A stretch of DNA of 64,000 bases from NCBI RefSeq assembly GCF_023159225.1, contig NC_063171.1, positions 11,174,826 through 11,238,825 of the forward strand, given 5' to 3'. The stretch comes from Perognathus longimembris pacificus. Lineage: Eukaryota > Chordata > Mammalia > Rodentia > Heteromyidae. The notes beneath the pieces are model-generated. The model saw only the letters and a program-made list of their open reading frames with translations, was not told where the DNA came from and made no database searches. Every line of letters starts with the position of its first letter. Position 1 is the stretch's first letter. A program made the position numbers and the translations under genes. This document shows, in pieces, positions 1-11,971 of the stretch.

Positions 1-29
1 TTACCTCCTCCCTCATTGCTGATTTTTAA

Positions 30-118
30 TGTTTGGGTGGTATTGGGGTTTGAATTCAGAGCCTCATGATTGGTAGGGTGTGAGATGCCACTGAGACATA
101 CTTCCAGCCTTTTTTTAA
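30..118 (-). repeat. Old tRNA-like SINE half (antisense)
   Basis: On the minus strand this reads as a diverged tRNA-derived module. The antisense B-box-like stretch GGGGTTTGAATTCAGAGCCT is visible near 45-63. It is cut off from the B1-like modules at 412-620 by an L1 3' end, so the L1 probably landed in a pre-existing composite SINE. The first 17 bases of the window resemble antisense L1 3'UTR but are too short to call. Confidence 0.5.
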
Positions 119-125
119 TCAATTA

Positions 126-411
126 TTTTTTGGGATAGCATTTTATTGTCATAGTGATGTACGGAGGGGTTACAGTTTCATACATAAGACAGTGGTTATA
201 TTTCTTGTACAATTTGTTGCCTCCTCCCTCATTTTCCCCCTCCTCCCTCCCTGTTTCACTCTCTCCCCATGAGTTGTTCAGTTGGTTTATACCAAATGGT
301 TTTGTAAGTATTGCTTTTGGAGTTGTTTGTCTTTATATCCTTTGTCTCTCAATTTTGATATTCCCTTTTCCTTCCCTAGTTCTAATACCAGTATGTATAG
401 TATCCAGATAA
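126..411 (-). mobile_element. L1 3'UTR fragment, antisense
   Basis: The stretch matches, in reverse complement, the end of the other L1s here: the AATAAA-like tail equivalent, the GTAACCCCTCTGTAC-like block, the purine-rich G-tract (here C/T-rich, 225-260) and the CTAGGGAAGGGAAAGGGAATATC-like block near 360-385. It is a 5'-truncated L1 copy containing only 3'UTR. It is flanked on both sides by old SINE sequence. Confidence 0.85.
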
Positions 412-763
412 TATCTTATATTTGATCAGATATCCACCTTCTTTGGGCTTCCCATTGTAGCTGGGATGATAGATGCTTGGCATTCCACTTAGTTGCTATT
501 TTATGGGTATGGCTTCTCTCAGACTTTTGCTCCTGGGCTTAATTGTCACTGAAGTCTTCTCAATATCAGCCTCCTACATAGGTGGGATGACAGGCATATG
601 CCATTGAGCTAAGTGCTATAGATTGAGATGGCAGGGGTGGGAGTGGGGCAGCAGGGGACACTCTCATGAACTTTCCAGACTCAGGTATTTTTGAAATGTG
701 ATCCTTGTATCTTTAGCCTTCCAAGTAGCTGGAATTACATCTGTGAGCCACTGGTGCTTAGCT
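412..763 (-). repeat. Diverged B1-like SINE modules (antisense)
   Basis: Three diverged antisense 7SL/B1-like units can be read: about 430-500, 540-612 and 660-763. Each carries a form of the antisense motif GCTGGGATTACAGG..GAGCCAC, for example at 725-755. They probably belong to an old composite SINE together with the tRNA-like piece at 30-118. Confidence 0.55.
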
Positions 764-2147
764 TGTCCTTTCTAATTTCAAAGCATAAAAAGTAAGTCAG
801 TACTTCATTAAGTTTTTAGCTGTAGGCTTCTGTTGGAATCAGACCTTTGAACATCAGAAATGATATGGGGACTCTGAACTACTACTTAAATATATTTAAA
901 TTAAATTAAATTATTAAGAAAGAAATGGCATAAGGTGGCTGGAATAAAATGAAAAAGACCTAAAGTTTTGTTGTTGGCCAATACAGACTAAAATCTAGAT
1001 TCTGCCACCTATTAACTATGTAAGGCCAAAATATCACTGCAGTACTTTGTGTCTTGTCTTGTTTTCTTAAATAAACCAACTTATTTGTTGAAGTTTTGTC
1101 AAGAAAAGCCAATAATACTGAATTTCAGTACAAAGTAGCAAAACCATGAAGGATGAGAAGTCAATAAATGACAGCTACCATGCTAGTCTGTGAAAGAAGA
1201 AAGCAGGTGTTCATTGCAAAAAAGAATTTTGCACACGAGGCCAATCACTCCAATCTCCCATCTCCCCAGATGCTTTGATCATTATTTGAAGAGGGATGAT
1301 GTAAGAGGTGAGGCTACAAATACTATCCACCTTTCCAAAAAGGCTGAGAGTTATAAGTACCGCACACTAACTGATTGCGCCACTGGAGCTCCGAGGCTGA
1401 GAGTTCCTGAGAGAACAGAGACAATGTCTTTTCATCTTTTCTACTCAGCTCCTGGATCAGGATCTGGATAAAAAAGTGTTGAATAAGGTGTCCAAATAGA
1501 TAAGATACAAAGGCCAACTAGCAGAAATATCAGCAATTATGCCTGACCCCTTGGCAGATCTTTGTGATTAGACAATCAGAGTAAGTGCACAATTTTAACC
1601 AATGTCTTTCCTCACTAAAGTTTGTGTTTTCCTCCATAATAGACACTACATATGCTGGATTGTACTTCTGAAACATCCAGGAGACTGGCCAAGCTCCCAA
1701 TGAGCAGACTTAGAGCTTTCTCTCTTTTTACTTAAAAGGTTGGTCAATTCCAACTCTGAAATACTATTTGACAATCAGACATAAGCCAATGAAGCTATGA
1801 CTTCTGAGTATGCTCTAAAGATGTTTTGAAGGCAGGAAAAACTAGGATCAGACTCCATTCCTACTGTACTCCACTATTTACTTTATCCTAACCACCAGCC
1901 TACCCAGTTTCCATACCTCCAGGATCAGAAGCTCTTACTCTATGAATGATAAATCTTATCCTCTGGCTATGATTTCATTAGAGAAGATGTGTGGTATTTT
2001 CAGTTTTTCTTTAACCATTGTACTAGAAGATGCACACTTTGCCTCCCAAGCCAGGTCTGCAAGTGCATTCAGAATAGCAGCTTCTACTGATGGTTCCATT
2101 TCTGCACTTGCTTGGTGTCTCTTGGCCCTCACAATGGTTCTCATAAG
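764..2147. other. No recognised gene or repeat
   Basis: AT-rich sequence with no repeat family I can name and no convincing exon. Short ORFs on both strands between 1190 and 1517 overlap each other and have no protein-like motif. A small ATTAA-rich run lies at 895-915. Confidence 0.5.
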
Positions 2148-2162
2148 CTCATAAGCATTCTT

Positions 2163-2371
2163 TATTTATTTATTTATTTTGGCCAGTCTGGGCCTTGGAC
2201 TCAAGGCCTGAGCACTGTCCCTGGCTTCTTTTTTGCTCAAGGCTAGACCTCTGCCACTTGAGCCACAACACCACTTCTGGCCGTTTCCTATATATGTGGT
2301 GCTGGGGAATCGAACCCATGGCTTCATGTATATGAGGCAGGCACTCTTGCCTCTAGGCCATATTCCCAGCC
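2163..2371 (-). repeat. Dimeric ID-like SINE (IDL-Geo type), antisense
   Basis: The minus strand shows the whole dimer: an ID-like left half (TGGCC..GAGGCAAGAGTGCC and the B-box GGTTCGATTCCCCAGCACCA equivalent) followed by the second tRNA-like half ending in CCAGGACTGGCC-like sequence and an A-rich tail, here (TTTA)n at 2163-2180. A perfect 15-bp TSD, CTCATAAGCATTCTT, flanks it at 2148-2162 and 2372-2386. This marks a retrotransposition by the L1 machinery. Confidence 0.9.
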
Positions 2372-2386
2372 CTCATAAGCATTCTT

Positions 2387-3793
2387 ATTTTTCCGTTGAA
2401 CAACTGAGGCCAAAGAGATCATATCAGGCTCGTATGTGTTTCAGACACATTTTGCCTTCTAAAGACAGTGTTTGATCCCAGGTTGGGAACAGCTTGTTGT
2501 GAGAAGAGTAGCAACAGAAAAGAGAAAAGAAACACAAATTGATGGGATTTTTTGTTGTTGTTGTTTTGTTTCTTTTTACAAAATAACAATTTTCTATGTA
2601 GTCAGCATTTGTTCAAATCCAGTTTTCATGATGGATATAGAGGAATTTGCGGTATTTTTCAGAGAATGACTTGTAAAGCAGTCTATTAAAGGAAGAACTT
2701 AAATCTCCTGGACATTTATGTCAAAGTGGATTTGCGGAAAACACTCAAGAGGATGAGTGCAGCATGTATGAGACCCTGTGGTCATGTTAGCACCTCCTTC
2801 TCACCAGACACATGGGAGTAGTGCAGTCAGCTTGAGGAAAGCAGTGGGGATTCCACTCTTACCTGCTGGCTGACAGCCTCCACATGATTTTAACAATGAT
2901 TTCAAATATTTCACTTTAAGTCAGTGTAATTTAGGTATAAAACTGTTTCTGCCAAAAGTTTATCAGAGGTCTAAATAGTAAGTGTTAACATAGCAATGAA
3001 AAAGAAAATCTTAGATTTATCATCTATTGTATGCTCTTACCATGCTTCATAAGTCCATCTCAGGATTTCTAACAATGGAAATAAACTCCACTGTCACTTG
3101 TTCCCTTCAGTGCTGACATACCAAACCAGATTCTGAGCTGTCCTGCTCGCTCAGAGTGGATTATTCAAGATGCTCATCTATCTCCCACCCCTATACCCAC
3201 ACTTAAGCTCGTCTAGGATTGTTTTCTTGTGTGGGACTTAGTAATTTAGTAAACAACATCAGATGTTTCACTTTATAAAGAACTCAGTCTCTTCTTAGAA
3301 AGTAATATTTATCAAAACTCTTTCCAGAGAATTTAAGTATTAACAAGTGTGTTGCTAAACACAAAAGTTGAAAACTAATCTGGAAAATACTACATATTAG
3401 CACCTGTGTTAGATGTTTCCAGCAGCCACTTAGCCTATCATAGACATGTAAGTAATGATTATGCATTATATCTATGTATCATATGCATGTATTATAAAAT
3501 ATACCTTATATTAAACTTTGAAATATTTGCTCAGTGTTTGAGCAATTTCTATTAACATTAAGGAAATTAGTGTTCTATAGAATAATATGTTAGATAAATC
3601 TACTGTTCAAGACATAATTATGCTCCATAATTATGGTTCATGCCAGCTATATCACACATTTGCACAATTACAACAAATGTCTGAAACCATACCAAAACCT
3701 GCAGAAATAAGCTGATTTTCCCCACTTCAGAAATAAAGTGATTAAAAACAAACAAGAACAAAAGAAAGACTATAATAATGATGATATTTTAAT
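2387..3793. other. No recognised gene or repeat
   Basis: AT-rich unassigned sequence. It contains a short TTG-rich run at 2549-2570. No ORF shows recognisable protein features and no repeat boundaries are evident. Confidence 0.5.
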
Positions 3794-4000
3794 GGGCTGG
3801 GAATGTGGCCTAGTGATAGAGTGCTCGCCTCATATACATGAAGACCTGGGTTTGATTCCTCAGCACCACATACATAGAAAAAGCCAGAAGTGGCACTGTG
3901 ACTCATGTGGTGGAGTGCTAACCTTGAGCAAAAAGAAGCCAGGGACAGTGCTCAAACCCTGAGTTTAAGGCCCAGGACTGGCAAAAAAAAAAAAAAAAAG
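3794..4000 (+). repeat. Dimeric ID-like SINE (IDL-Geo type)
   Basis: The plus strand begins GGGCTGGGAATGTGGCCTAG, an ID-type head with an A box. It has the B box GGGTTTGATTCCTCAGCACC, then the right half TGGCACTGTGACTCATGTGG ending CCCAGGACTGGC and a long A tail. The flanks GATGATATTTTAAT and GATGATACTTTATT form a diverged TSD. It is a typical full-length copy, slightly older than the one at 44.4 kb. Confidence 0.88.
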
Positions 4001-4112
4001 ATGATACTTTATTATTTTTATAAATGACTATAATTCAGTAAGAATTCATTTCCTAACTGAATCTTACATGGTAAATATACTTATTCTCATGAAACACTTA
4101 AAGAAAGAAACT

Positions 4113-4450
4113 TGGAGTCAGACATGGAGGCCCACTTCTATTATCTTAACCACTTAGAAGGAAGACATTTGTAGGTTCACAGATACAAGAATAACTAGAA
4201 CAAAATGTCCACAAGACATCATAGAAAACAACCAAATGATATATGTGCCCATACCTGGCACCCCAGATACACAGTAAGACTTACTAGGAGGATCACAACA
4301 CAAACAAGGTATACATATCAGACCCTCCAAATTTTTTTTAAACTAAAGCCAAAAGAACTGGCATGTGGCTCAAATGGTAGAGTCCTTGGGTAGCAAACAC
4401 CAAAATTCTGAGCTCTGAGTTCAAGTCCTACTATTGCACAAGGAAAAAAA
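4113..4450 (+). repeat. Old degenerate composite SINE
   Basis: A diverged B1-like left part (4120-4200) is followed by a tRNA-like right part at about 4355-4440. The right part shows TGGCTCAAATGGTAGAG (A box) and GAGTTCAAGTCCTACTATTG (B box) and ends in an A-rich tail. Boundaries are uncertain because of divergence. Confidence 0.55.
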
Positions 4451-4484
4451 AGGAAAGAAAACATAAAAAAGAAAGAGAAAAGTA

Positions 4485-4745
4485 ACCAGCCACCAGTGGT
4501 TTACACTTGTAATCCTAGCTACTCAGGAGGCTGAGTTCTGAGGATCATGGTTCAAAGCCAGCCTAGGCAGGAGTGTCAATATGACTCTTATCACCAATTA
4601 ACTACCAAAAACTGGAAATGGTGCTGTGGATCAAATTGCTAGAGTGCTACCCTTGAGTGAAAAAACTCGAGGACAGTGCCCAGGCCCTGAGTTCAAGCCC
4701 CATGACTGACAATAAAAAGAAAAGAAGGAAAAAGGAGGGAAAAAA
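4485..4745 (+). repeat. Composite B1-like plus tRNA-like SINE
   Basis: The left half carries the 7SL/B1 signature TGTAATCCTAGCTACTCAGG followed by GAGGCTGAG and TTCAAAGCCAGCC. The right half resembles that of the dimeric ID-like SINE: CTGGAAATGGTGCTGTGG, then GAGTTCAAGCCCCATGACTG. It ends in an A/G-rich tail. The design resembles the B1-dID type of dimer known from several rodent groups. Confidence 0.8.
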
Positions 4746-5264
4746 GAAAAAGAAACATGGTAGGTTTAGGCAACTTTCCCATAGTTATATACAATTAGCA
4801 AGCAACAAATAAAAAATTTGAACTCTCAGCTCAACTTCTTTAATATTGTGTTATAATTGGGCTTTCCCTGGGAAAGCAGATCTTTCCTTGTACCAGAGTA
4901 CACTCTTTCCTCAGACAATGAGGCTAAGAATATAGAGCAGGCCTGGCGTTCTGTGCTTAAGCAAAGCTGAACCTGAGGAATATAAATTGTTCTCCAAATT
5001 TCCCCTTCCCTGAAGGGAGAGGCAAGATCCCAGTATAGCTCCTTCTCAGTGAAGGCAACAGTGAAGGGTGAGAATCAAATTAACAAACTCAAGGAATGTT
5101 ATCCAAGTGGGAGTATGGCCTTGAGATCCTGGTACACACCCCAGACTGTTAAGCTCTTACAGCTGCTCAGTGATTTTACACCTACCGGAGTTGTGCTAAT
5201 GTTTCTTTTCTCAAATCCTCCTGACCCTAGGGGAAGATGAGCTCCTGGAACCAAAGATATATTT

Positions 5265-5630
5265 GTTGTATTTTGGATTATAACTGTTTCCCAAAGCCTA
5301 TGTATTAAAGACAAGTTCCCCCGGGTGGAGTTTTGGGAGAAAGGAGAAACACTGAGATGGGAGGTCTTCTGATAACTGGAGTCCTTAAAGGAGATAATGA
5401 GATCCTGATCCCTTACTTTTCTCCCTGACCATGAAGTGAGAAGATTTTCCTCTTCTGCATGCTAACCCAGGACCATTCAGCATCCGCAGTAGACTCCTAA
5501 GTGTGATGTATGCATGGATCATGAACTGAAACCTCCAAAACTGTGAGTCAAAATGAGGCTATTGTCTTCATAGATTATTTATTTCAAGTACTTTGTTGTA
5601 GTGATGCGAATGACTCTTACAGCATTGCAA
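5265..5630 (+). mobile_element. MaLR-type LTR fragment
   Basis: The order of conserved blocks fits a MaLR LTR: TTTGGATTATAACTGTTTCC near the start, TCCTTAAAGGAGATAATGAG in the middle, and CTCCAAAACTGTGAGTCAAA near the 3' end, then a TTTGTTGTAGTGATGCGAATG-like end. MaLRs are non-autonomous relatives of ERVL. The subtype is not assigned. Recognition is by resemblance only. Confidence 0.6.
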
Positions 5631-6484
5631 CAAGCACAAATGATCTCTATGTGAAACACCGCAGCAGACACCAGGGACATAAATGCATGTGGACAGGGAA
5701 AACACTTCCTTCTTACAGCTTCAGGTTGGGAAACAATTATCACAACTGTGTAGAACATAACATGATGGCAGGTAGGAATAAAGATGGGAGGAAACTGAAA
5801 TGGGGTAAAACAGCAGGTGTTGCTGTAAGGTGCCTTCCACAGTCCTCAAAGATGAGAGTGCTTCTCAAGGCAAATGGATCCCAACAAGGTGAAGGACCTG
5901 GATTCAAAAGTAATTTGAAGGAAGACCATGCCCCCTACCCTTGGCTGCTGGCCTAGTGCTTAGCCCTCTAACACCATCTTAGAACTGGCACAGTCTGATA
6001 GAATCTGGGGAAGGGCAGAGACCAGAAGAACAGGGGAAAGAAGCTGCATTATTGCTTCCTGATCTGTTGTTTATCTGTTTGGGATGAGGAAGGGAACTGA
6101 GATCCAAGGAGACTTCGAATGGAATTCCACTGCTCAGAGGGAGCACTGATTTAGCTGCAAGCTCCTGCTGGTTTTTAGTTGTTTTCATGCCTATAGATGC
6201 TTGTACTCTTCTCTTCTTCGTTGGTCTAAGAGCCAGGATACCTTTCCTTGAGGCCTGGTGGTGGTACCTTCTCTGGCTTAACCACATAGAAACAATTACA
6301 ATACAAAACCAAAAATAAATTTGCTGTATCTTAGCTTTCTATTTGTCAAAATTGGGGTGTAAGAATATCTATGTCAGAAGGGTGTCTTGATAGCTAAAGA
6401 TCTAATTTGTATAAAATTGTTAGAAGAGCATCTGGCCCAACAAAGCTTCTCACAAACAGTGCCTTTTATTGATATCTATCTGTA
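5631..6484. other. No recognised gene; open frame rejected
   Basis: A 137-codon open frame (5543-5956, plus) starts inside the MaLR LTR and runs into this stretch. It shows no domain or compositional sign of a real protein. A minus-strand 102-codon frame at 5979-6287 is similar in quality. Nothing else is recognised. Confidence 0.45.
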
Positions 6485-6850
6485 TGTTACTGAGCTTTCT
6501 GTCACTGTGACAAAATCCTGAGATAATCAACCAGCAGAAGATGAATAGTTTATTCTGGCTCCCAGTTTCAGAGGGTTGAGTCTGTAGTCACTTGGTGCCA
6601 TGGTTTCTTTATCTGGTTTTCTGGTCATGGTGTAAGCAGTTAGTGGAACAAAGCTTTGGCTTTATGGCATCCAGACAATGAAAAATCCCCTGTCCCTTTT
6701 GAGGGAATGATCACAGTCACCTAAAACAGCTCACTTAAGTTTTCCTCATCTTCCCAATAGTATCCCTGGTGACAAAGCTATAGGAATGTGTTCACAGTTT
6801 GTACATGTGTATGACAGACCGAGAAAGAAAGGGAGGGACAAAAACTTACA
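6485..6850 (-). mobile_element. MaLR-type LTR fragment, antisense
   Basis: The start TTTCTGTCACTGTGACAAAA followed by a run about making up tissue of the form GAATAGTTTATTCTGGCTCC and TTTCAGAGGG is the antisense arrangement of many MaLR LTRs. Divergence is high, and no TSD is seen. Subtype unassigned. Confidence 0.5.
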
Positions 6851-7570
6851 CAGCCTATTTTGCCATTAAAATAATTTTTATCATTTTCATTCACTTTGGA
6901 TGGATAGCTGCATAGAGACAATCAATATTTATGAGTAGGTATATTCTATTTCTCTATTTAATCCTATTAGAAAAAAATATCATGAGGCAAAAGATGGACT
7001 TACTTCCTGGAAATTAACAATACATTGCTAGTAATTGCAATTATTTAAAAGGCCACATCAGGACAAATTTGAGTCCACCTGAAGTGTAAAAATGTAATTC
7101 CCCACAGCTAAACTGCAGCTCAGTTTATTTGCCTCTACTAATTAAAAAATCAGAACTAAGAACATTACATTTAAACATTATAGTTAAATGGCATGGCTTA
7201 ATGTTGGCTTAATGAATTCTCTTATGAAATCAACTAAAATGTTAGCCATCACAAATTATAAACTCCAATGTTCTGGGTTCTCTTTTGAGATTTATAGTGA
7301 ATTTTAAAAATCAGTGATACATTCCATTCTATAAGTTTTGCAATTACCTTTCATTAGGAAAACAAAATAATAATAATAATAATTTTTAAAAAACTGGCTT
7401 TTGGGCTATATTCCTTATATTCAAAATTGTAAACATGTTTAACTTACAAATAATGATTATTCACCTTAATTTTATTAAAACTTCATCTCTGCCCTCTTTT
7501 GAATGCAGTCCTTGCCATTAAATTGCCCATCCAAATCCTCCATCTGAATGTCAATTCCAAAAACATTTTT
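6851..7570. other. No recognised gene or repeat
   Basis: Strongly AT-rich unassigned sequence with a short TAA-rich run at 7368-7384. No gene-like feature is seen. Confidence 0.5.
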
Positions 7571-7574
7571 TAAT

Positions 7575-7835
7575 AAAAAGCACTTGAGCCTGATGCTTGT
7601 GTAATCTTAGCTACTCAGGAGGCTAGATCTGAGGATCACATTTTGAAGCATCCCAGGCAGAAAATCTCATGAGCCTCTTATCGCCCTCCAGTTAGCTAGC
7701 AAAAAGGCAGACATGGAAATGTGCCCCCAAGTGGTAGATTATCAGCCTTGAACAACAAAGTTAAGCAAGGGTGTGAGGGCCTGAGTTCAAGCCCTATTAC
7801 CTATACAATATAAATATAAAATAAATAAAATGAAA
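7575..7835 (+). repeat. Old composite B1-like plus tRNA-like SINE
   Basis: The left half keeps TCTTAGCTACTCAGGAGGCT and a GAGGATCAC block. The right half ends GGCCTGAGTTCAAGCCCTAT followed by an AT-rich tail. More diverged than the copy at 4485-4745. Confidence 0.7.
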
Positions 7836-7844
7836 AGAAATATT

Positions 7845-7935
7845 TGAGTGTTGTAATATTGCTCAGTAGAACTATGTTTGCCTAATATGCACAAGCCTGG
7901 GATTCCATCCACACACAGCTGCCAGGAAAAATAAT
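7845..7935 (+). repeat. Degenerate ID-like SINE monomer
   Basis: Reads as a single tRNA-like unit: GTAATATTGCTCAGTAGAAC resembles the A box region and GCCTGGGATTCCATCCACAC the B box region. It ends in an A-rich tail. Too diverged for firm boundaries. Confidence 0.5.
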
Positions 7936-8186
7936 AAAATTATTATTTTTAAATAAAATTATTATTATTTTTTAAAATTTTAAACCAACTCACTATCTCT
8001 CCTTCCAAATTTATTATTTACAGTAAGCTCAGGATTTTCTATCTTTGGAGCAGGCTCATTCGACATCCATTTTCATCATCCAAATAACAAGAAGTCCTAC
8101 TAATTTTCCAGTTTGCTAAATCTCTCTTTCTTTCTCCGAACCTATGCTGCAGGCTGCAGTCCACCGTCTGCTCTTAAGTAGTTTGC

Positions 8187-8860
8187 TATATACACAATGG
8201 AATCCTATGTCACTATTAGAAAGAATGACACTGCCCCATTCATAAGAAAATGGAAGGACTTGGAAAAAATCATACTAAGTGAAGTGAGCTAGACCCAAAG
8301 AAACATAGAGTCTATGATTTCCCTCATAGGGAATAATTAGTACACATCTAGGATAGTCCTAGCAGAAGATCACAATATCTCAACAGCTATGTCCATATGA
8401 ACACATAAGATGATGCTAAGGGAAATGAACTCCAAGTTATGGAAACAAGTGGTTTATCATTGTTGTAGTTATTTTCAACATGCCATGTGAAACCATACCT
8501 TTTTTTTTTATTCCCTTCCTGTGGTATTACCCCTGGTATCACTGTAACTGATTTTAGTACTCCGGATATTGTATATATCTGTATTGAACTAGGGAAGGGA
8601 AAGGGAATATCAAAATCCAGAGACAAAGGATAAAAAGACAAACAAATGCAACAGCAGTATTTATAAAACTATATGGTGTAAACCAACCGTACAACCCATG
8701 GGGGGAGAGAGAAGTGGGGAGGGGGGAGGCGGGGAAAAATGAAGGAGGAGGTAACAAGTTGTACAAGAAATGTAAGAACTGTACTCACTGCCTTATATAT
8801 GAAACTGTAACCCCTCTGTACCTCACTTTGACAATAAAGAAAAAATTAAAAAAGAATCTT
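8187..8860 (+). mobile_element. 5'-truncated L1: ORF2 end plus 3'UTR
   Basis: It starts at ATATACACAATGGAATCCTA, which matches the last part of ORF2 in the longer L1s. It continues through the ORF2 stop at about 8338, the conserved 3'UTR, the G-rich tract at 8700-8760 and the ACTGTAACCCCTCTGTACCT block, and ends in AATAAAG plus a short A-rich tail. It contains no intact coding region. Confidence 0.88.
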
Positions 8861-9397
8861 CTAAACAATCTTGGCTTCAGCTTTGCTGCCTTCAAGTCTG
8901 TGTATCATGGTAAACAAAGTCATATTGGAAAGTCAGCATCTGACTATGTCTCTGGCTGATCTTCTAACCTCCCACATATTCTGTCCTGTTTCTCTGCTTC
9001 ATCCTCAACCACTCCACTCCCACATATACATTCTGCAAATACTGTTCTACATGACCAGTATGTGGATGCTTGTGGCTGCAAAATGCAATGAATAGTTTTA
9101 CTGACCAGCTGTGATTCAGTAATAACATCAAAACTAGCCACATAATTCATTATATTTTGCTATTTTCCCCTTATTTTACTATGTAAAATGAAGGATATAT
9201 TGGATAGCAGATTTATGAGAAGCCTACTCCCATAACTGGCTGTTGGCTGGCAACCTCAATTTTCTTCAAGTGACTTTCTTATCCTACAGTATGGTAGACC
9301 AGTTTACCTACAATAAGTGATCTTAGGCTGTACATGAAGACAGTAAAGGCAGAAGTTAAAAGGCTTCTTAACCTCTAATCTGGAGAATTACATAGCA

Positions 9398-9555
9398 TTG
9401 TTTTCTCTGTTTCCTTTTCTTCCTCCTTCCATCTTTTTCTCCTTCCTACCCATTCTTCCTTCCCTCCTTCCATTCTGCTTCCTGGCTCTCTTCCTTCTAT
9501 TTTTCCTTTCCATCTTCAGTTTTCATGTTCCATCTAGATCCCAGGATGAACAAAT
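9398..9555. repeat. Pyrimidine-rich TTCC-type low-complexity tract
   Basis: Imperfect TTCC and CTTT repeats. An open frame here translates to Phe/Leu/Pro/Ser-rich low complexity and is not a gene. The tract sits at the 3' end of an old antisense L1, so it may derive from its tail or polypurine region. Confidence 0.7.
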
Positions 9556-10200
9556 TCCTTTTCTTTTTTTGTTATTAACTTTTAAGTAGTTGTAAAAAGC
9601 AGTTACTATTTAACAAAGTAGCATATTAATACAGTACATCTTGATCAATATCACCCTGTCAACATTCTCACCCTTCCCGACCCTGCCCACTCTTGCACTG
9701 ACTCTTCTTAATTTTGTAGGATATGCCTTTAACTCTTAACTGCATTCTCCCTCTCTTCTCCTCTTCTTTTGTCTACTCTTTTTCCCTTGACTCAACCCCA
9801 TCCTTTTTAAGTACCTGGTTCCTGGTGTTTATTTTGTGAGACTTTATGACTTTGCCTTTCTAAAGAATTAACACTATTTGAGTTATCCCATTGAATCTAC
9901 TATATTTCTGCTATACACTTGCATACAACTCAACATATTTACTTACAAGTTTACAAGCTAAATCTAACTTCCACATTCAACGCGAAGCATGTATTCTTCC
10001 ACTCTCTGGGCCTTGCTCACTTCACGGAACATATTTTTTTCCAGGTCTTTCCTTTCTTTGTGAGGGGTACATTATTATTTCTAATATACTGCATTTTCTT
10101 GATACATTTGACCATTGAGGGCCATTTGGATTGATCTTATTCCTTGGCTATGGTGAATAGTGCGACAATAAACACCATTACTTTCCAGGATGGGAAAAGT
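9556..10200 (-). mobile_element. Old L1 3' end, antisense
   Basis: At 10085-10190 the text is antisense L1 ORF2 end: CATTTTCTTGATACATTTGA then GGCTATGGTGAATAGTGCGA. The rest (9556-10080) is an older 3'UTR shared with 29085-29450 and 48795-49385, including the blocks TTTAACAAAGTAGCATATTA and ACATCTTGATCAATATCACC. It belongs to an L1 subfamily different from the young one here. Confidence 0.75.
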
Positions 10201-11615
10201 GGCAAAGTCACATTTTCAAGCCCTGCCAATAGACAATCATTTCATGTTAGAGGTAATATATGTCTGTATTTTATATTTGATCTTATGAGTATAAACAAAA
10301 TGTTTAAAAAAAAGTTTAGGGTTAAATGGAACCCTGGCACTTCTTTGGCCTGCATGAAATCCAAGAAGTCTGTGGTTATGGCTGGGCTCAAGCAAAGAGA
10401 GAGCTCAAGCTGGATGGTACACTTAGAGGGAGTTATTATGGTTTTGTTTATAATTATTTCCAAAGTCTGAGAGCCTGTGAAGTCACTAGGAAGATTACAA
10501 AGGTCATAACTAGCACCTTCATCCTCCTTCTGAACTTGTTAATAAAATGGAGAAATTTTATGTTTCCAATTCTCAAGGACTAAAAGTAAGAATGATTAGT
10601 AAAGTACACAACATTTATTTTGTTGGAAGTGACAGACCTAGATTTCTAGACTTAGGGAACCAATAGCAACATCAATGTGAGATGAAAGCACAATTTCTGA
10701 GCAGCACCATATATCTTGTCAACATATAACCATATCTAGAAGTGCAGGGAAGTCTAAAGAAGAAAATAAATGTCTTCCATAATCTCTCAGTCCAGGGATG
10801 ACTTCAGAGGTTCTCAGCACTAATTGATCCCTCACATAAAACATCATTTCACTTCCATCACAGCTACAGAAGAGTTTTATTGTGGTGTCTGCTCTAAGTT
10901 AGGACCAGTGTGTGCATGGAACCTGGTCCAAGAGTCTGGGTGTTCAGGTCATGTTGACAAGGAGTAAAATGAAATGAACACAGAGAGATGTACACGCCTG
11001 TCACTAGTTCTGTGATGTTGTTCAGTGAGCTCGGGATGAGCAAAGGTAGTGCAAATTGCTGACAGGAAGCCCAGGTCAATGACTGAGAGCTGCTCCCTAC
11101 TTCTAGGTGAAAGGATGGTTGAGATTTAGCCTCATTAAACACTGGGATCACTCCACTTTGGCAAGTGACAGATAACTTTATAGGGAAAGCAGAAAAAAAA
11201 GTTTAATAAATACTGGGAGGTTTGTACGCCAGAGAAATATTTCAGCTGTCAATAAGGAAAAAAGGCCCTCATTAGGATGTGTTCATGTCAGGCCATTGCT
11301 GCCTAGAAATTGGATTTTCTTGGGGATGATGTGATTATATAGGACTGGGGACAGTGGAAGCAGAGTGGTCCCCAAAGGTATTCTATTCATATCAACCGTG
11401 AGGCAGCCAGGGCAAAAGTGAGGTATTTCATGTACTAAAGGACAAGAGACATGACAGTGCTTAAAGATGTCCCCATCATATCCTCATTAGATCATAATAA
11501 ATATTAGCTTTCCAGTCACTACAGGAAATCAATGAAATAATTACCAGATACTGCTACAGGATAGCTGGGAACACACATGAGGTCCAGTTGCAGTGAAATA
11601 GTAAGGCTGGCTTTT
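10201..11615. other. No recognised gene or repeat
   Basis: Unassigned sequence. Short overlapping ORFs exist on both strands near 10144-10583 but none has a protein family signature. Confidence 0.45.
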
Positions 11616-11617
11616 CA

Positions 11618-11740
11618 ACTGATGTGCAGGTCTCCTGTCCTAGTACTTGGAAGGCAGAGGCCTGAGGACAGGGAATTCTAGTGTATCCTGAGTTACACAA
11701 CAAACCCTGTCTCAAATCCAAACCAAACAGAAGAAAACAG
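11618..11740 (+). repeat. Old B1-like (7SL-derived) SINE
   Basis: Carries TCCTAGTACTTGGAAGGCAG followed by AGGCCTGAGGA and the end block AACAAACCCTGTCTCAAATC, the layout of a monomeric B1 element, with an A-rich tail. Diverged copy without a clear TSD. Confidence 0.7.
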
Positions 11741-11949
11741 TGTTCAAGATGAATGCTAAATTGGTTCCAGCAGCTTTTCTGAAAGTATATATGGGCTCAA
11801 TATTTTCAGGGGTAAGGAATGTCTAACCCAGGTGGCATATAAGCCCTTTGAAAAATTTAATACAAAGGGATGTATGAATCTCATGTGCTTCTCTTCTGTC
11901 TGCATAACTTTGTATGGGGCAGGAGTAATTTTATATATATCTAAATGGT

Positions 11950-11971
11950 CTTTGTTAAAAAAAAAAAAAAA
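11950..11971 (+). repeat. Poly(A) run
   Basis: An interrupted A run in otherwise unassigned sequence (11745-12280). It may be a decayed tail, but no element is recognisable upstream. Confidence 0.5.

Noticed and set aside
1..17. L1 3'UTR end at the window edge
   Set aside because: TTACCTCCTCCCTCATT resembles antisense L1 3'UTR but is too short, and the following sequence does not match.
5543..5956. 137-codon plus-strand open frame
   Set aside because: It begins inside a MaLR-type LTR and crosses its end. No domain, signal or splice context is visible.
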